Shown here: piece by piece, positions 33,386 to 43,967 of the stretch
Layout of the letters: every line of letters starts with the position of its first letter
Position numbering within the stretch: position 1 is the stretch's first letter
NCBI GenBank assembly: GCA_016868195.1
Contig: VGHQ01000001.1
Span: forward strand, 62,001 to 126,000
DNA length: 64,000 nucleotides
Reading direction: 5' to 3'
Source: Betaproteobacteria bacterium
Lineage (GTDB): Bacteria; Pseudomonadota; Gammaproteobacteria; Burkholderiales; Methylophilaceae
Made by a program: the position numbers and the translations under genes
The notes under the pieces: generated by a model
Databases searched by the model: none
What the model was told of the DNA's origin: nothing
What the model saw: the letters and a program-made list of their open reading frames with translations, nothing else

Positions 33386-33685
33386 ATGTTTTACGCCATC
33401 ATCGCTAAAGATCACCAAAATAGCCTCAATCAAAGATTGGCTCAAAGGCCAGCGCATTTAGCGCGCATTAAAATATTGCAAGATCAGGGAAAGTTGATTC
33501 TCGCAGGGCCTTTCCCCGCAATCGATGCGATTGATCCTGGTTTAGATGGCTTTTCAGGAAGTCTAATTGTGGCTGAATTTACTTCGCTCGATGAAGCGAT
33601 AAACTGGGCTCATGAAGATCCTTTTTATACTTCAGGCGTTTATGCTTCTGTTGAAGTGAAACCTTTCAGAAAAACACTTCCTTAA
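33386..33685 (+). CDS. YciI-family protein
   Basis: MFYAIIAKDHQNSLNQRLAQRPAHLARI...GKLILAGPFPA. Confidence 0.9.
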   Translation: MFYAIIAKDHQNSLNQRLAQRPAHLARIKILQDQGKLILAGPFPAIDAIDPGLDGFSGSLIVAEFTSLDEAINWAHEDPFYTSGVYASVEVKPFRKTLP

Positions 33686-33691
33686 ATATCT

Positions 33692-33940
33692 ATGTTAAAA
33701 GATCTTATTAAAGAAAGGCTAGCATTTTTAGAACCCTCTCATTTAAGTCTCAAAGACTTAAGTGATCTTCATAAAGGACATAACGGCAATACAGGTGGAG
33801 GCCATTTCGATTTGGAAATTACAAGTTCGCATTTTTCAGGAAAATCAACGATAATGAGGCATCGCATGATTTACGAAGCGCTTAAAGATTTAATTCCTAA
33901 AAAAATTCATGCATTAAGTATCAAAGCTGATTTGCCTTAA
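33692..33940 (+). CDS. BolA-family protein
   Basis: GGHFDLEITSSHFSGKSTIMRHRMIYEALKDLI. Confidence 0.9.
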   Translation: MLKDLIKERLAFLEPSHLSLKDLSDLHKGHNGNTGGGHFDLEITSSHFSGKSTIMRHRMIYEALKDLIPKKIHALSIKADLP

Positions 33941-33977
33941 GGAATCACTCTTCAATATTAATTATCAAGGAGCTTTA

Positions 33978-34772
33978 ATGTTTTCTTTTATCAAAACCTT
34001 TGTCTTTATTTTACTTTTTCAGTTCGGTATATTAGGGCATGCAGCTGATTTAAATATTACAGTGAATGGCAAGCCTATTAAAAAGAATCTCTATGATTTT
34101 GTAGTGAAAGATCTTGCAAATCGCGGCCAAAAAATGGATGACAACCTTAATAATATGATTGTCAATCGCATGATTGCCATGGAAGTTATTATTCAAGAAG
34201 CAGAAAGAACCGGGCTTAGCAAGGACGCAAACTATCTTTTGAAAGAAGAGTTAGCTCGTAAAGAAATGCTATACAACACTTTCCTACAAAATTACGTTCA
34301 AAAAAATCCTATTCCAGAATCTGATATTAAAAATGCATATGAACAATATAAAAAAGATTTGGGTACTCAAGAATTCAATGCAAAACATATTCTTGTTGGA
34401 AGCGAACAAGAAGCTAAAGACGTGATTACTGAACTTAATAAAGGTGGAAACTTTAGCAAAATAGCTAAAGATAAATCAAAAGATCCAGGCTCAAAAGATA
34501 AAGGTGGTGATTTGGGTTGGTTCCCAGCGAACTCAATGGTGAAGCCATTTGCTGAAGCCCTTACCTCGATTAAAAAAGGTAGCTTTACTACTCTACCAGT
34601 TCAAACACAATTCGGCTGGCATGTGATTAAGCTAGAAGATACAAGAGTACTTCAAGCACCTGAGTTCGATAAAGTAAAAGAAGGTTTAGCCAAAACACTT
34701 CAACAAAAACAACTTGATAAGCTATTAACAGATCTCAAAGCAAAAGCTAAGATTGTTGATAACCGAAAATAA
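33978..34772 (+). CDS. Periplasmic parvulin-type peptidylprolyl isomerase
   Basis: Signal peptide; AKHILVGSEQEAKDVI, GGDLGWFPANSMVKPFAEAL, FGWHVIKLED. Confidence 0.93.
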   Translation: MFSFIKTFVFILLFQFGILGHAADLNITVNGKPIKKNLYDFVVKDLANRGQKMDDNLNNMIVNRMIAMEVIIQEAERTGLSKDANYLLKEELARKEMLYNTFLQNYVQKNPIPESDIKNAYEQYKKDLGTQEFNAKHILVGSEQEAKDVITELNKGGNFSKIAKDKSKDPGSKDKGGDLGWFPANSMVKPFAEALTSIKKGSFTTLPVQTQFGWHVIKLEDTRVLQAPEFDKVKEGLAKTLQQKQLDKLLTDLKAKAKIVDNRK

Positions 34773-34797
34773 AGAAATTCGTCTTGGGAGCCAGTTA

Positions 34798-34823
34798 AAG
34801 CCTGCGTTATGCAGGCTTTTTTG
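34798..34823 (+). terminator. Intrinsic terminator downstream of the parvulin gene
   Basis: aagcctgc-gttat-gcaggctt stem-loop followed by T-run. Confidence 0.85.
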
Positions 34824-34828
34824 TATAT

Positions 34829-34847
34829 AATAATAAGAATCATTATC
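34829..34847 (+). promoter_or_regulatory. Putative Fur box upstream of feoAB
   Basis: aataataagaatcattatc matches the classical 19-bp Fur consensus GATAATGATAATCATTATC at 16 of 19 positions, 13 bp before feoA ATG. Confidence 0.75.
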
Positions 34848-34859
34848 ATTTAGATAGCT

Positions 34860-35093
34860 ATGACTACTTTATTAGAATTGTCAGAAGGCCAAAGCGGTAT
34901 TATTCAAAAGCTCGATATGGATCGCTTGCTGATTCATAGGCTCCATGCCATGGGGTTGAAACGCGGCAAAAAAATCACTGTCTTAAGAAAGGCGCCACTT
35001 AAAGGGCCTTTTCATATCATGATTGATACAACTGAGCTTATGATTCGGGAACAAGAAGCATCACTTATTCAAATTAACTCATCTGCCCTATGA
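34860..35093 (+). CDS. feoA: Ferrous iron transport protein A
   Basis: Small SH3-like FeoA domain (HRLHAMGLKRGKKITVLRKAPLKGP) directly before feoB. Confidence 0.92.
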   Translation: MTTLLELSEGQSGIIQKLDMDRLLIHRLHAMGLKRGKKITVLRKAPLKGPFHIMIDTTELMIREQEASLIQINSSAL

Positions 35094-36880
35094 AGCGTAT
35101 TGCTCTCTTAGGCATGCCAAATACGGGCAAGTCGACTCTGTTTAATCGCTTAAGCGGCTCCTCTGCACGCATCGGTAATTGGCCTGGTATTACTGTAGAC
35201 CTTCATGTGGTGAAAACAATACTAGCCGGCCATATGGCTGAACTCATTGACTTACCAGGCATTTATGATCTTCAAGGTTTATCTGAAGATGAAAAAATTG
35301 TACAAACCTTTATCAATCATAACAAAATTGATTTAGCGATTGTTGTCTTATGTAGCGCTCAAATTGAGCGACAACTTTCATTATTATTACAACTTCAAAA
35401 GCTTAATATTCCCTGTGTACTCGCTCTCAATATGCATGACGAAGCAAAAAAAATGGGTATCAGTATAAACGCCGCATTGTTAGAGAAAAAACTTAAAATA
35501 CCTGTGGTTAAAACAAGTGCTAAATTCGGCGAAGGTATGACTGAACTTTTAAAAGCCTCTTCTCAACTAATGAGTCAAAATGTCGCCACACCCATTAAAA
35601 AAATTAGCCCATTAAATTCATCTGATCAAATATCTCATCAAAAAACAATTCAAACTTTAATTCAATTAACTGTTAAATATCCAACTAAACTTAACGATAA
35701 GAATACAAAAAAACTTGACGCACTCTTTTTGAATCCCTTCTGGGGTCTACCTATTTTTTTTATAATTGTATTTTCTATTTTTCAGTTTATCTTCACGCTA
35801 GGCAAACCTATTCAAGATTTAATGGCTCAATTCTTCAATTTCTTTAGAGCAGATTATCTTGAGCCTTTATTTACAAATCATCATGGTATTTTTCAAAGCC
35901 TCCTCTTAGATGGTCTCTATTTAGGGGTCACCACCATAGCTGCTTTTGTACCCATTATTATTCTTTTCTTCCTCATCATGAGCGTTGTAGAAGATAGTGG
36001 TTATTTTTCAAGAGCTGCATTTTTGATGGACGCTTTAATGGAAAAAATAGGCTTGGATGGAAGAGGTTTTGTGATGATGCTTATGGGTTTTGGATGCAAT
36101 GTGCCGGCTCTCATAGGCACAAAAATTATGCGCACAAAAGAACTTCGTCTCTTAACGATGTTTGTGATTCCATTTTCATTGTGCTCAGCGAGACTCCAAG
36201 TATTTTTATTTATTATTACAGCACTCTTTAACGCCAAGTACGGGCCACTGGTGCTTTTCTGTCTTTATTTATTAAGTTTTTTCACGATCTTTATTTCAGC
36301 ACTTATCTTTAAAAATCAATTCAAGAATAAAGAACCTATTATTATTGAATTGCCCCCCTATCGCTTTCCTACAATGAATCACATCATCAAAAGAAGCGTG
36401 CTTGAAATTAAACATTTTCTAACACGTGCCACCAAATTTATTACTATTGGCGTGCTTCTTGTTTGGGCGTTAACGCATTTCCCAATGGATGTGCCGATTG
36501 CGAGTGAACTCACTTATTCTGGCCAATTAGGTAAATGGCTATCCCCTATTTTCCAACCCATTGGTATTAATGAACAATTGGTGATTGCCCTCATTTTTGG
36601 TTTTATTGCCAAAGAAATTGTTATTGGTGCCTTAGCTGTAATTTACGGCGCGGAGGGCACAGCTTTAATCCATCATCTTTATAGCAATGTAACTCAAATT
36701 CAGGCTATTAGCTTTATGATTTTTACCCTCATTTATACGCCTTGTCTATCTACGATCGCAACCCTTAAAAATGAATCCAAAAACCTTTCATTTGTGATTT
36801 ATTCAGTTTCATGGGCACTTCTTATGGCCTGGGTTTTTAGCTTTATTTTCTATCAAACCTCACTCTATTTTTCTAGTTAA
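35090..36880 (+). CDS. feoB: Ferrous iron transport protein B
   Basis: GTPase G1 GMPNTGKSTLFN, LIDLPGIYDL, GFGCNVPALIGTKIM. Confidence 0.95.
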   Translation: MKRIALLGMPNTGKSTLFNRLSGSSARIGNWPGITVDLHVVKTILAGHMAELIDLPGIYDLQGLSEDEKIVQTFINHNKIDLAIVVLCSAQIERQLSLLLQLQKLNIPCVLALNMHDEAKKMGISINAALLEKKLKIPVVKTSAKFGEGMTELLKASSQLMSQNVATPIKKISPLNSSDQISHQKTIQTLIQLTVKYPTKLNDKNTKKLDALFLNPFWGLPIFFIIVFSIFQFIFTLGKPIQDLMAQFFNFFRADYLEPLFTNHHGIFQSLLLDGLYLGVTTIAAFVPIIILFFLIMSVVEDSGYFSRAAFLMDALMEKIGLDGRGFVMMLMGFGCNVPALIGTKIMRTKELRLLTMFVIPFSLCSARLQVFLFIITALFNAKYGPLVLFCLYLLSFFTIFISALIFKNQFKNKEPIIIELPPYRFPTMNHIIKRSVLEIKHFLTRATKFITIGVLLVWALTHFPMDVPIASELTYSGQLGKWLSPIFQPIGINEQLVIALIFGFIAKEIVIGALAVIYGAEGTALIHHLYSNVTQIQAISFMIFTLIYTPCLSTIATLKNESKNLSFVIYSVSWALLMAWVFSFIFYQTSLYFSS

Positions 36881-36965
36881 TTTATTAAAAATTAACGAGG
36901 TTTTAGAAAATAGCTTCTGTTAAAATCACAAGCTTAAAGTAACGTCTTAAAACACTGCCCAAAAC

Positions 36966-39900
36966 ATGCAAAGCCAAGAAATTATTCATATTGCTGGTGG
37001 CCCAGCTTATTCAAAGTTTAGAAAAGAAAAACTTCTTGAAAAGCTTCAAACAATTAATAAAAAAATCAAAGATATTCACTCTGAATACATTCATATCGTA
37101 TGGTGTGAAAAAAAAATCAAAGAAAATGATAAAGCTACCTTAGAAAAAATTCTGTATTATGGCCCTAAGGCTCACACGCTAAAATTTAAACATAACGCGA
37201 TTATCACCATGCCACGTCCTGGCACCATATCGCCTTGGGCTTCAAGAGCTACTGATATTGCAAACCATTGCGGACTTTATGACATCAAACGTATCGAAAG
37301 AGCGGTTGCTGTATATGTTGAATTAAAAGACGAATCTTTATTATCAGATGATAAAAAGAAAACGCTTTCAGTTTTACTTCATGATCGTATGACAGAAGTT
37401 TCGATTTTTGATCTTTATGAAGCTCAATCTCTTTTTTCTCATCTACCTCCTAAACCACTTCAGTACGCAGAAATACTTGAAGGTGGAAAACAAGTCTTAA
37501 ATGATTTCAATAAAAAACTCGGACTTGCTTTATCTGAAGATGAAATCGATTATTTATTTAATTACTTCACTTCTATCAAAAGAAATCCTACAGATGTAGA
37601 GCTCATGATGTTTGCTCAAGCAAACTCAGAACATTGTCGCCATAAAATATTTAATGCCGATTGGATTGTAGATGATAAGACGCAATCTAAATCACTTTTC
37701 GGCATGATTAAAAATACGCATCACTTACATCCTGGCAATACGATTGTGGCTTACTCTGATAATTCTTCTATTGTAAAGGGTGCTAGGATCAATCGCTTTT
37801 ATCCAAATCAAAATGGTATTTATAGCAATCATGAAGAACTCACTCACTTTATTATGAAGGTAGAAACACATAATCATCCGACAGCAATCTCTCCTTTCTC
37901 AGGCGCTGCAACAGGTGCAGGTGGTGAAATCAGAGACGAAGGTGCAACAGGAAGAGGCTCAAAACCTAAAGCGGGTCTCACAGGATTTTCAGTATCTAAT
38001 TTACGTATTCCTGAATTTATTCAGCCTTGGGAAAAAGATATTTACGGCGCTCCTGCTCGCATATCATCAGCACTTCAAATTATGATTGACGGTCCCATTG
38101 GAGGTGCTTCATATAACAATGAATTTGGCAGACCCAATATTACAGGCTATTTTAGAACATTAGAAATCCTACACAATAATGAGATAAAAGGTTTTCATAA
38201 GCCCATTATGTTGGCGGGTGGCATTGGCAGTATTAATGATATTCATACAAAAAAACATGCAATTCCACCAGGCGCCCTTCTTATTCAATTAGGGGGTCCT
38301 GCGATGCTTATCGGTCTTGGTGGTGGAGCTGCTTCAAGTATGGGTACTGGATTTAATGAAGAAAATTTAGATTTCGATTCTGTACAACGTGGCAATCCTG
38401 AATTACAAAGAAGAGCGCAAGAAGTGATTGATCGATGCTGGCAATTAAGGACTCAAAATCCTATCTTAAGTATTCATGATGTTGGTGCTGGTGGTTTATC
38501 AAATGCATTTCCTGAATTAGTGAATGACGGTGGTGTTGGTGCGACTTTTCAATTACGCGCAATTAACAATGAAGAGCAAAGTATGTCTCCACGCGAGCTC
38601 TGGTGCAATGAAGCTCAAGAACGTTATGTATTAGCGATCAAAGAAAAAGATTTTGATTTATTCAAATCACTTTGCGAACGAGAAAGATGTCCGTTTGCCA
38701 TTGTAGGTATTGCAAAAGACGACAAACAACTTATTGTCGAAGATAGTCTTCTTAAAAAAGATGCAGTCCATATGGATTTATCTATCCTTTTAGGAAAACC
38801 GCCTAAGATGACGCGCAATGTAAAGAGAAAAGAAAGAACAGTTAAATCTGTCAACATAGAAAATATTGATATCAAAGACGCAGCATATCGCGTTTTAAGA
38901 TACCCCGCCGTTGCAAATAAAATGTTCTTGATTCATATCGGCGATCGATCAGTGACAGGATTAATTGCAAGAGATCAGCTTGTGGGTCCTTGGCAAATTC
39001 CTGTTGCAGATGTCGCCGTCACCTTGTCATCTTTTGATAGTAATCTCGGTGAGGCTTTTGCTATTGGTGAAAAAACACCTATTGCAATGATTGATGCTAA
39101 AGCCTCTGTTCGCATGGCCTTAGGTGAGGCGATTACTAATTTATCCGCAGCATCCATTCATCATTTAGAAGATATAAAATTATCAGCTAATTGGATGGCA
39201 TCTGCAGGGCATGAAGGTGAAGATGCTGCTTTATTTGATGCTGTTGAAGAAATCGGTATGCATCTTTGCCCTGATTTAGGTATCAGTATTCCTGTCGGTA
39301 AAGATTCTATGTCTATGAAGACATCCTGGCTTGATAACAAAGAAGAAAAAGCTGTTGTTTCGCCTGTATCGCTTATCTTAACTGCGTTCGCACCTGTTTT
39401 TGATGCTAGAAAAACTTTAACGCCTACACTTAATAGAAATCTTAAGGAAAGTGGTCTGATTTATATCGACCTGGGTTTAGGCAAGAATCGATTAGGAGCT
39501 TCATCATTTAACTTGGTATTTAATGAAGTTGGCGATACGCCACCAAATCTTGAAGACACAAAAACTCTTAAAGCATTCTTTCATGTGATCCAAACATTGA
39601 AAGATGAAAATATGATTGAGGCTTATCATGATCGATCGGATGGTGGACTCCTTGCGACTTTAACTGAAATGGCTTTTGCAGGGCGTTGTGGTTTAGATAT
39701 TGATTTAACCGCGTGTGGGCCTGATATTAAAGCTATTCTATTTAACGAAGAGTTAGGTGCTGTCGTTCAAATTAAGAAAGAATATATCTCAAGTGTACTT
39801 AAAAAACTGAATGCTGCTTTAAATCAGAATGCCTTCTTAATTGGATCTGTCAATTCAGATCAAATCATTCACATCAAATATCAAAATAACACTGTCTTTG

Positions 39901-40853
39901 AAGATACAAGGTCAAGTTTACAAAGCGCATGGACTGAAACATCATACAAAATGCAATCGATACGAGATAATCCAGTATGCGCTTTAGAAGAGTTTTCTAA
40001 AATTTCAGATGATTTTGATCCAGGATTAAATCCAAAATTTGATTTTAAGATTCCCCAGTCTTTTGGAATTAAAAAAACAAAACCTAAGATAGCTATCCTA
40101 AGAGAGCAAGGCGTTAATGGCCATGTTGAAATGGCATCTGCGTTTTCGACTGCAGGATTTGAAGCACATGATGTGCATATGTCAGATATTATTGAGAATC
40201 GAAAATCTTTAACTGATTTTTCAGCGCTCGTTGCATGTGGTGGCTTTTCATATGGCGATGTATTGGGTGCAGGTGAAGGATGGGCTAAATCTATTTTGTT
40301 TAATTCAAAAACTCGTGATGCTTTTGAAGAATTTTTCTCAAGAACTGACACGATAGCACTTGGCATTTGTAATGGTTGTCAAATGATGAGTAACTTGAAA
40401 GAGATTATTCCAGGCTCCGCTTTATGGCCACATTTTATAAAAAATAAATCTGAGCAATTTGAAGCAAGATTTGTATCTGTCGAAATTCTTAAATCTAATT
40501 CAATATTTTTTAATGAAATGAATGGCGCAATACTCCCAATTGCAGTAGCACATGGTGAAGGCTTTACAGAATATCAAACTCAGAATCAGTTGAATGATGT
40601 TTTAAATCATCAACTTGCAACACTTCGGTATGTTGATAATTACCACAAGGGAACTTCTATCTATCCTATGAATCCAAACGGCTCACCTGAAGGAATTACT
40701 GGATTCACTTCGGAAAATGGACGGTTTTCTATTATGATGCCTCATCCCGAGAGAGTTTATAGAGTAATACAAAACTCTTGGCATCCTAAAACCTGGGATG
40801 GATTAGCGCCATGGTATAAAATGTTTACCAATGCTTATCAATTTTTTAACTAA
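36966..40853 (+). CDS. purL: Phosphoribosylformylglycinamidine synthase (single chain)
   Basis: 1295 aa; [17 protein letters not shown], glutaminase [10 protein letters not shown]. Confidence 0.96.
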   Translation: MQSQEIIHIAGGPAYSKFRKEKLLEKLQTINKKIKDIHSEYIHIVWCEKKIKENDKATLEKILYYGPKAHTLKFKHNAIITMPRPGTISPWASRATDIANHCGLYDIKRIERAVAVYVELKDESLLSDDKKKTLSVLLHDRMTEVSIFDLYEAQSLFSHLPPKPLQYAEILEGGKQVLNDFNKKLGLALSEDEIDYLFNYFTSIKRNPTDVELMMFAQANSEHCRHKIFNADWIVDDKTQSKSLFGMIKNTHHLHPGNTIVAYSDNSSIVKGARINRFYPNQNGIYSNHEELTHFIMKVETHNHPTAISPFSGAATGAGGEIRDEGATGRGSKPKAGLTGFSVSNLRIPEFIQPWEKDIYGAPARISSALQIMIDGPIGGASYNNEFGRPNITGYFRTLEILHNNEIKGFHKPIMLAGGIGSINDIHTKKHAIPPGALLIQLGGPAMLIGLGGGAASSMGTGFNEENLDFDSVQRGNPELQRRAQEVIDRCWQLRTQNPILSIHDVGAGGLSNAFPELVNDGGVGATFQLRAINNEEQSMSPRELWCNEAQERYVLAIKEKDFDLFKSLCERERCPFAIVGIAKDDKQLIVEDSLLKKDAVHMDLSILLGKPPKMTRNVKRKERTVKSVNIENIDIKDAAYRVLRYPAVANKMFLIHIGDRSVTGLIARDQLVGPWQIPVADVAVTLSSFDSNLGEAFAIGEKTPIAMIDAKASVRMALGEAITNLSAASIHHLEDIKLSANWMASAGHEGEDAALFDAVEEIGMHLCPDLGISIPVGKDSMSMKTSWLDNKEEKAVVSPVSLILTAFAPVFDARKTLTPTLNRNLKESGLIYIDLGLGKNRLGASSFNLVFNEVGDTPPNLEDTKTLKAFFHVIQTLKDENMIEAYHDRSDGGLLATLTEMAFAGRCGLDIDLTACGPDIKAILFNEELGAVVQIKKEYISSVLKKLNAALNQNAFLIGSVNSDQIIHIKYQNNTVFEDTRSSLQSAWTETSYKMQSIRDNPVCALEEFSKISDDFDPGLNPKFDFKIPQSFGIKKTKPKIAILREQGVNGHVEMASAFSTAGFEAHDVHMSDIIENRKSLTDFSALVACGGFSYGDVLGAGEGWAKSILFNSKTRDAFEEFFSRTDTIALGICNGCQMMSNLKEIIPGSALWPHFIKNKSEQFEARFVSVEILKSNSIFFNEMNGAILPIAVAHGEGFTEYQTQNQLNDVLNHQLATLRYVDNYHKGTSIYPMNPNGSPEGITGFTSENGRFSIMMPHPERVYRVIQNSWHPKTWDGLAPWYKMFTNAYQFFN

Positions 40854-40871
40854 ACGAAAGAATCAATCTTC

Positions 40872-41357
40872 ATGAATAAATTTTTAAAAACCACATTAAC
40901 ATTAATCTTACTTACTTTCTCAATGCATCTTTTTGCATTGACTGATGCAGAACAAATCGAATTTTCAGGCGCTGTGAATGAAGGCAAATTGCCTATCGTT
41001 AAAAAATATGTTGAAGTCAAAAAAGTAGATGTTAATTCAACTTATTTTGCATGGAGCCCGCTTCTCATGGCAGCGGCTAAAGGTCAATTTCAAGTTCTCA
41101 AATATTTGGTCGATCATGGCGCTGATATCAATTACACTCACCCCCTTACAAAAATGAATGCATTTCATCATGCTGCTTTTGATGGCAGAACTGATATGGT
41201 TAAATACCTTGCATCTAAGGGCGCTGATATTAATAAAAAAATGAAAGGTGGCGTATCTATTATCCGCGTAGTACAAGAAAAAGGTGATGAAAAAATGGCG
41301 GAGTTGCTTCTTTCGTTAGGCGTAAGTGAAGAAGGCTGTGAAGACAAGTGTCTTTAA
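40872..41357 (+). CDS. Exported ankyrin-repeat protein
   Basis: N-terminal signal peptide, ankyrin repeats (SPLLMAAAKGQFQVLKYLVDHGADIN...). Confidence 0.82.
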   Translation: MNKFLKTTLTLILLTFSMHLFALTDAEQIEFSGAVNEGKLPIVKKYVEVKKVDVNSTYFAWSPLLMAAAKGQFQVLKYLVDHGADINYTHPLTKMNAFHHAAFDGRTDMVKYLASKGADINKKMKGGVSIIRVVQEKGDEKMAELLLSLGVSEEGCEDKCL

Positions 41358-41377
41358 TTAAAACTTTCTAAAAAATA

Positions 41378-42211
41378 ATGAAAAATTTACGTGTTTTCTT
41401 ATGTCTATTATCAGCGCTCGTAAGTGTCACTTTAAAAGCGCATGAATCCTTAAATATAATCTCAGGTTTTGTAAGTCCTGAATCAGTCGTTCAAGATGCC
41501 AAAGGTGACATTTATGTCTCTGAGATTGGTGAATTCAATAAAGATGGTGATGGAAAAATTACACGTATTTCAATTGATGGAAAACTTTCAACATTTGCAA
41601 GTGGGATGGATGATCCTAAAGGGTTAATTCTTGTTGGTAAGTCTTTGTATGTAGCAGATAAAAATCGTATATTGAAAGTTGAACAAGATGGTAATTGGAC
41701 TGTATTCGGAAGTACTATGGCATTTCCACAAACACCTATTTTTTTAAATGATATTACTTCAGATGGATCAGGTAATTTATACGTAAGTGATAGCGGTAAT
41801 CTTAAATCAGGTGGTGCGATTTTTAAAATTGCGAAGGACAAAAAAATTACAATAGTACTTAATGAAGATACACCTGAAATTCTTGCCCCTAATGGTCTAT
41901 GGATTGAAAAAAATGATCTTTATGAAGTGGACTTTTCAAGTGGCATTTTATACAAAATTAATTTAAAAACTAAATCAATTACAAAGGTTGCTGAAGCGCT
42001 TGGCGGTGGTGATGGCCTAATTAAGTCTGGAAATAATTTCTTTGTTAGTGACTGGAAAAATGGAAAGATATTTAAGGTTCAAGGCAACAAAGTCAGTATA
42101 TTTAAAGCCGGCTTTAAAGCTGCTGCCGACATAGCGCTATCTTATGATAAAAAATCTATCATTACACCAGATATGAAAGCTGGTTCTGTTGCGATCGTAC
42201 CTATTCATTAA
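41378..42211 (+). CDS. Exported SMP-30/NHL-like beta-propeller protein
   Basis: Signal peptide plus repeated blades (DPKGLILVGKSLYVADKNRILKV, DITSDGSGNLYVSDSGN). Confidence 0.65.
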   Translation: MKNLRVFLCLLSALVSVTLKAHESLNIISGFVSPESVVQDAKGDIYVSEIGEFNKDGDGKITRISIDGKLSTFASGMDDPKGLILVGKSLYVADKNRILKVEQDGNWTVFGSTMAFPQTPIFLNDITSDGSGNLYVSDSGNLKSGGAIFKIAKDKKITIVLNEDTPEILAPNGLWIEKNDLYEVDFSSGILYKINLKTKSITKVAEALGGGDGLIKSGNNFFVSDWKNGKIFKVQGNKVSIFKAGFKAAADIALSYDKKSIITPDMKAGSVAIVPIH

Positions 42212-42222
42212 TTGATTACATT

Positions 42223-43002
42223 ATGGAGTTAAGAGCGGAAAGCCTAAAGGCTCTTGCCACAAATGATTTAAATGATAAATTAAATCAGGTTAAAGCTTTA
42301 TACGAATCCTTTAAATCTCGCCGAGTAACGATTGATTCAAAAAATGATATAAAACATACCTTTCAATTACCAGGTGCACCTTCTAAACCTGATATTGTCG
42401 CACCCAGACTAGTTGAAAAAAGATCAGCCTCGACTCAATATGGAAAATTAATATTCATTCATGCACTAGCCCATATTGAATTTAGTGCAATCAATTTAGC
42501 GCTCGATATCGTCTGGCGCTTTAAAAATCTTCCAGAACAATTTTATTTTGACTGGATCCAAGTCGCCTACGAGGAGCAGGCACATTTTAATTTACTTAAT
42601 GACTATCTTAAAAAATTTGGTTTAAGCTATGGCAGCTTTAATGCACATAATAGCCTTTGGGAAATGGCTGAAAGAACTCATCACGATTTAATACATCGTT
42701 TAGCACTTATTCCAAGAACCATGGAAGCAAGAGGTCTTGATGTCAGCCCACCTATTGTCAAAAAATTTAAGCAGCAAAAAGATGATGAAATTGTATCGAT
42801 TTTACAAATCATTTATGAAGAAGAGATTCGTCATGTGTCTATCGGCAATATTTGGTATCGCTGGGCATGTGAATCTAAGAAACTAGACCCTCATGAAACC
42901 TATAAGAGTTTGCTTAAAAAGTACGATATTGAATTAAATTATGGAAAGCTAAATAAGGAAGCACGATATAAAGCGGGCTTCTTAAAAGAAGAGCTTATTT
43001 AA
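42223..43002 (+). CDS. DUF455 ferritin-like protein
   Basis: HALAHIEFSAINLALD, YEEQAHFNLL, YEEEIRHVSIG carboxylate/His di-metal motifs. Confidence 0.85.
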   Translation: MELRAESLKALATNDLNDKLNQVKALYESFKSRRVTIDSKNDIKHTFQLPGAPSKPDIVAPRLVEKRSASTQYGKLIFIHALAHIEFSAINLALDIVWRFKNLPEQFYFDWIQVAYEEQAHFNLLNDYLKKFGLSYGSFNAHNSLWEMAERTHHDLIHRLALIPRTMEARGLDVSPPIVKKFKQQKDDEIVSILQIIYEEEIRHVSIGNIWYRWACESKKLDPHETYKSLLKKYDIELNYGKLNKEARYKAGFLKEELI

Positions 43003-43844
43003 ATTTTAAAAAGATTTAATACGCCGTTAAAGTCTGAGTGGTTGAATTTAAACCGTGCCTTTTCTTGTACAATAGGCTTTGCGTGATACGCAATGCTATA
43101 TTGAGCCTCAGCTAACATCTTTAAATCATTCGCTCCATCACCAATCACGATTGTTTTTGACTTATCAATATTGAGTTTAGCTTGAAATTCTCTTACTACT
43201 TGAGCCTTCACTTCGTCATTTACAATACGCCCTAATACTTTACCCGTGAGCTTCTTGTCTTTAATTTCAAGCTGATTAGATATAGCAACATCAATCCCAA
43301 GTTTATTTCTCACATAATTTGCAAAATAATCGAAGCCACCTGAAACAAGCACTGTCGTGACATTATTTCTACGACAAGCTTTAATCCATGCTTGAGTGCC
43401 CTCGTTAAATTTTAATCTTTCTTCTATGACCTTAAAAAGCATTTCTTCTCCAAGACCTACTAATAATGAAACACGTTTGATAAGGCTTTGTGAAAAATCA
43501 ATTTCTCCTTTCATCGCGCTTTTAGTTATCAAAGTGACATCTTCTTTTTTGCCGCACATATCGGCGATTTCATCAATACATTCAATCGATATGACTGTTG
43601 AATCCATATCCATGACACATAAGCTAAATTCACTTAAAGCTTTGTAATGATCTAAAATTGCAAAATCTATATGTTTAAGATGAAGCTGATTTTTTAAATC
43701 TTCTGATAAGTCCTCTCCAATCTCATATATGGCAGCATTGTCATTAATAACCTGATATGGAGAATCTGTCGCTTGGCCTAAAATTTCAGAGATTTCTGCC
43801 AAATGACTTTTGAAACTATATGAAGATTGAATTAATAATTTCAT
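42999..43844 (-). CDS. serB: Phosphoserine phosphatase
   Basis: VMDMDSTVISIECIDEIAD, VSGGFDYFA, IGDGANDLKML. Confidence 0.94.
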   Translation of the reverse strand: MKLLIQSSYSFKSHLAEISEILGQATDSPYQVINDNAAIYEIGEDLSEDLKNQLHLKHIDFAILDHYKALSEFSLCVMDMDSTVISIECIDEIADMCGKKEDVTLITKSAMKGEIDFSQSLIKRVSLLVGLGEEMLFKVIEERLKFNEGTQAWIKACRRNNVTTVLVSGGFDYFANYVRNKLGIDVAISNQLEIKDKKLTGKVLGRIVNDEVKAQVVREFQAKLNIDKSKTIVIGDGANDLKMLAEAQYSIAYHAKPIVQEKARFKFNHSDFNGVLNLFKI

Positions 43845-43967
43845 AAAATGAATAAGTGATAAAAGGCTCTAAATGAATAATTCTAACATTGCTATGAAAA
43901 TATAATTCTTAACTAGCATGTTTGCTTAAATTCGTAGAAAATAATGCTTATTTAGCTCCTTTTTATC

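Noticed and set aside
39881-40366. 161-aa minus-strand ORF inside purL
   Set aside because: Antisense to a strongly supported purL coding frame, with no recognisable domain
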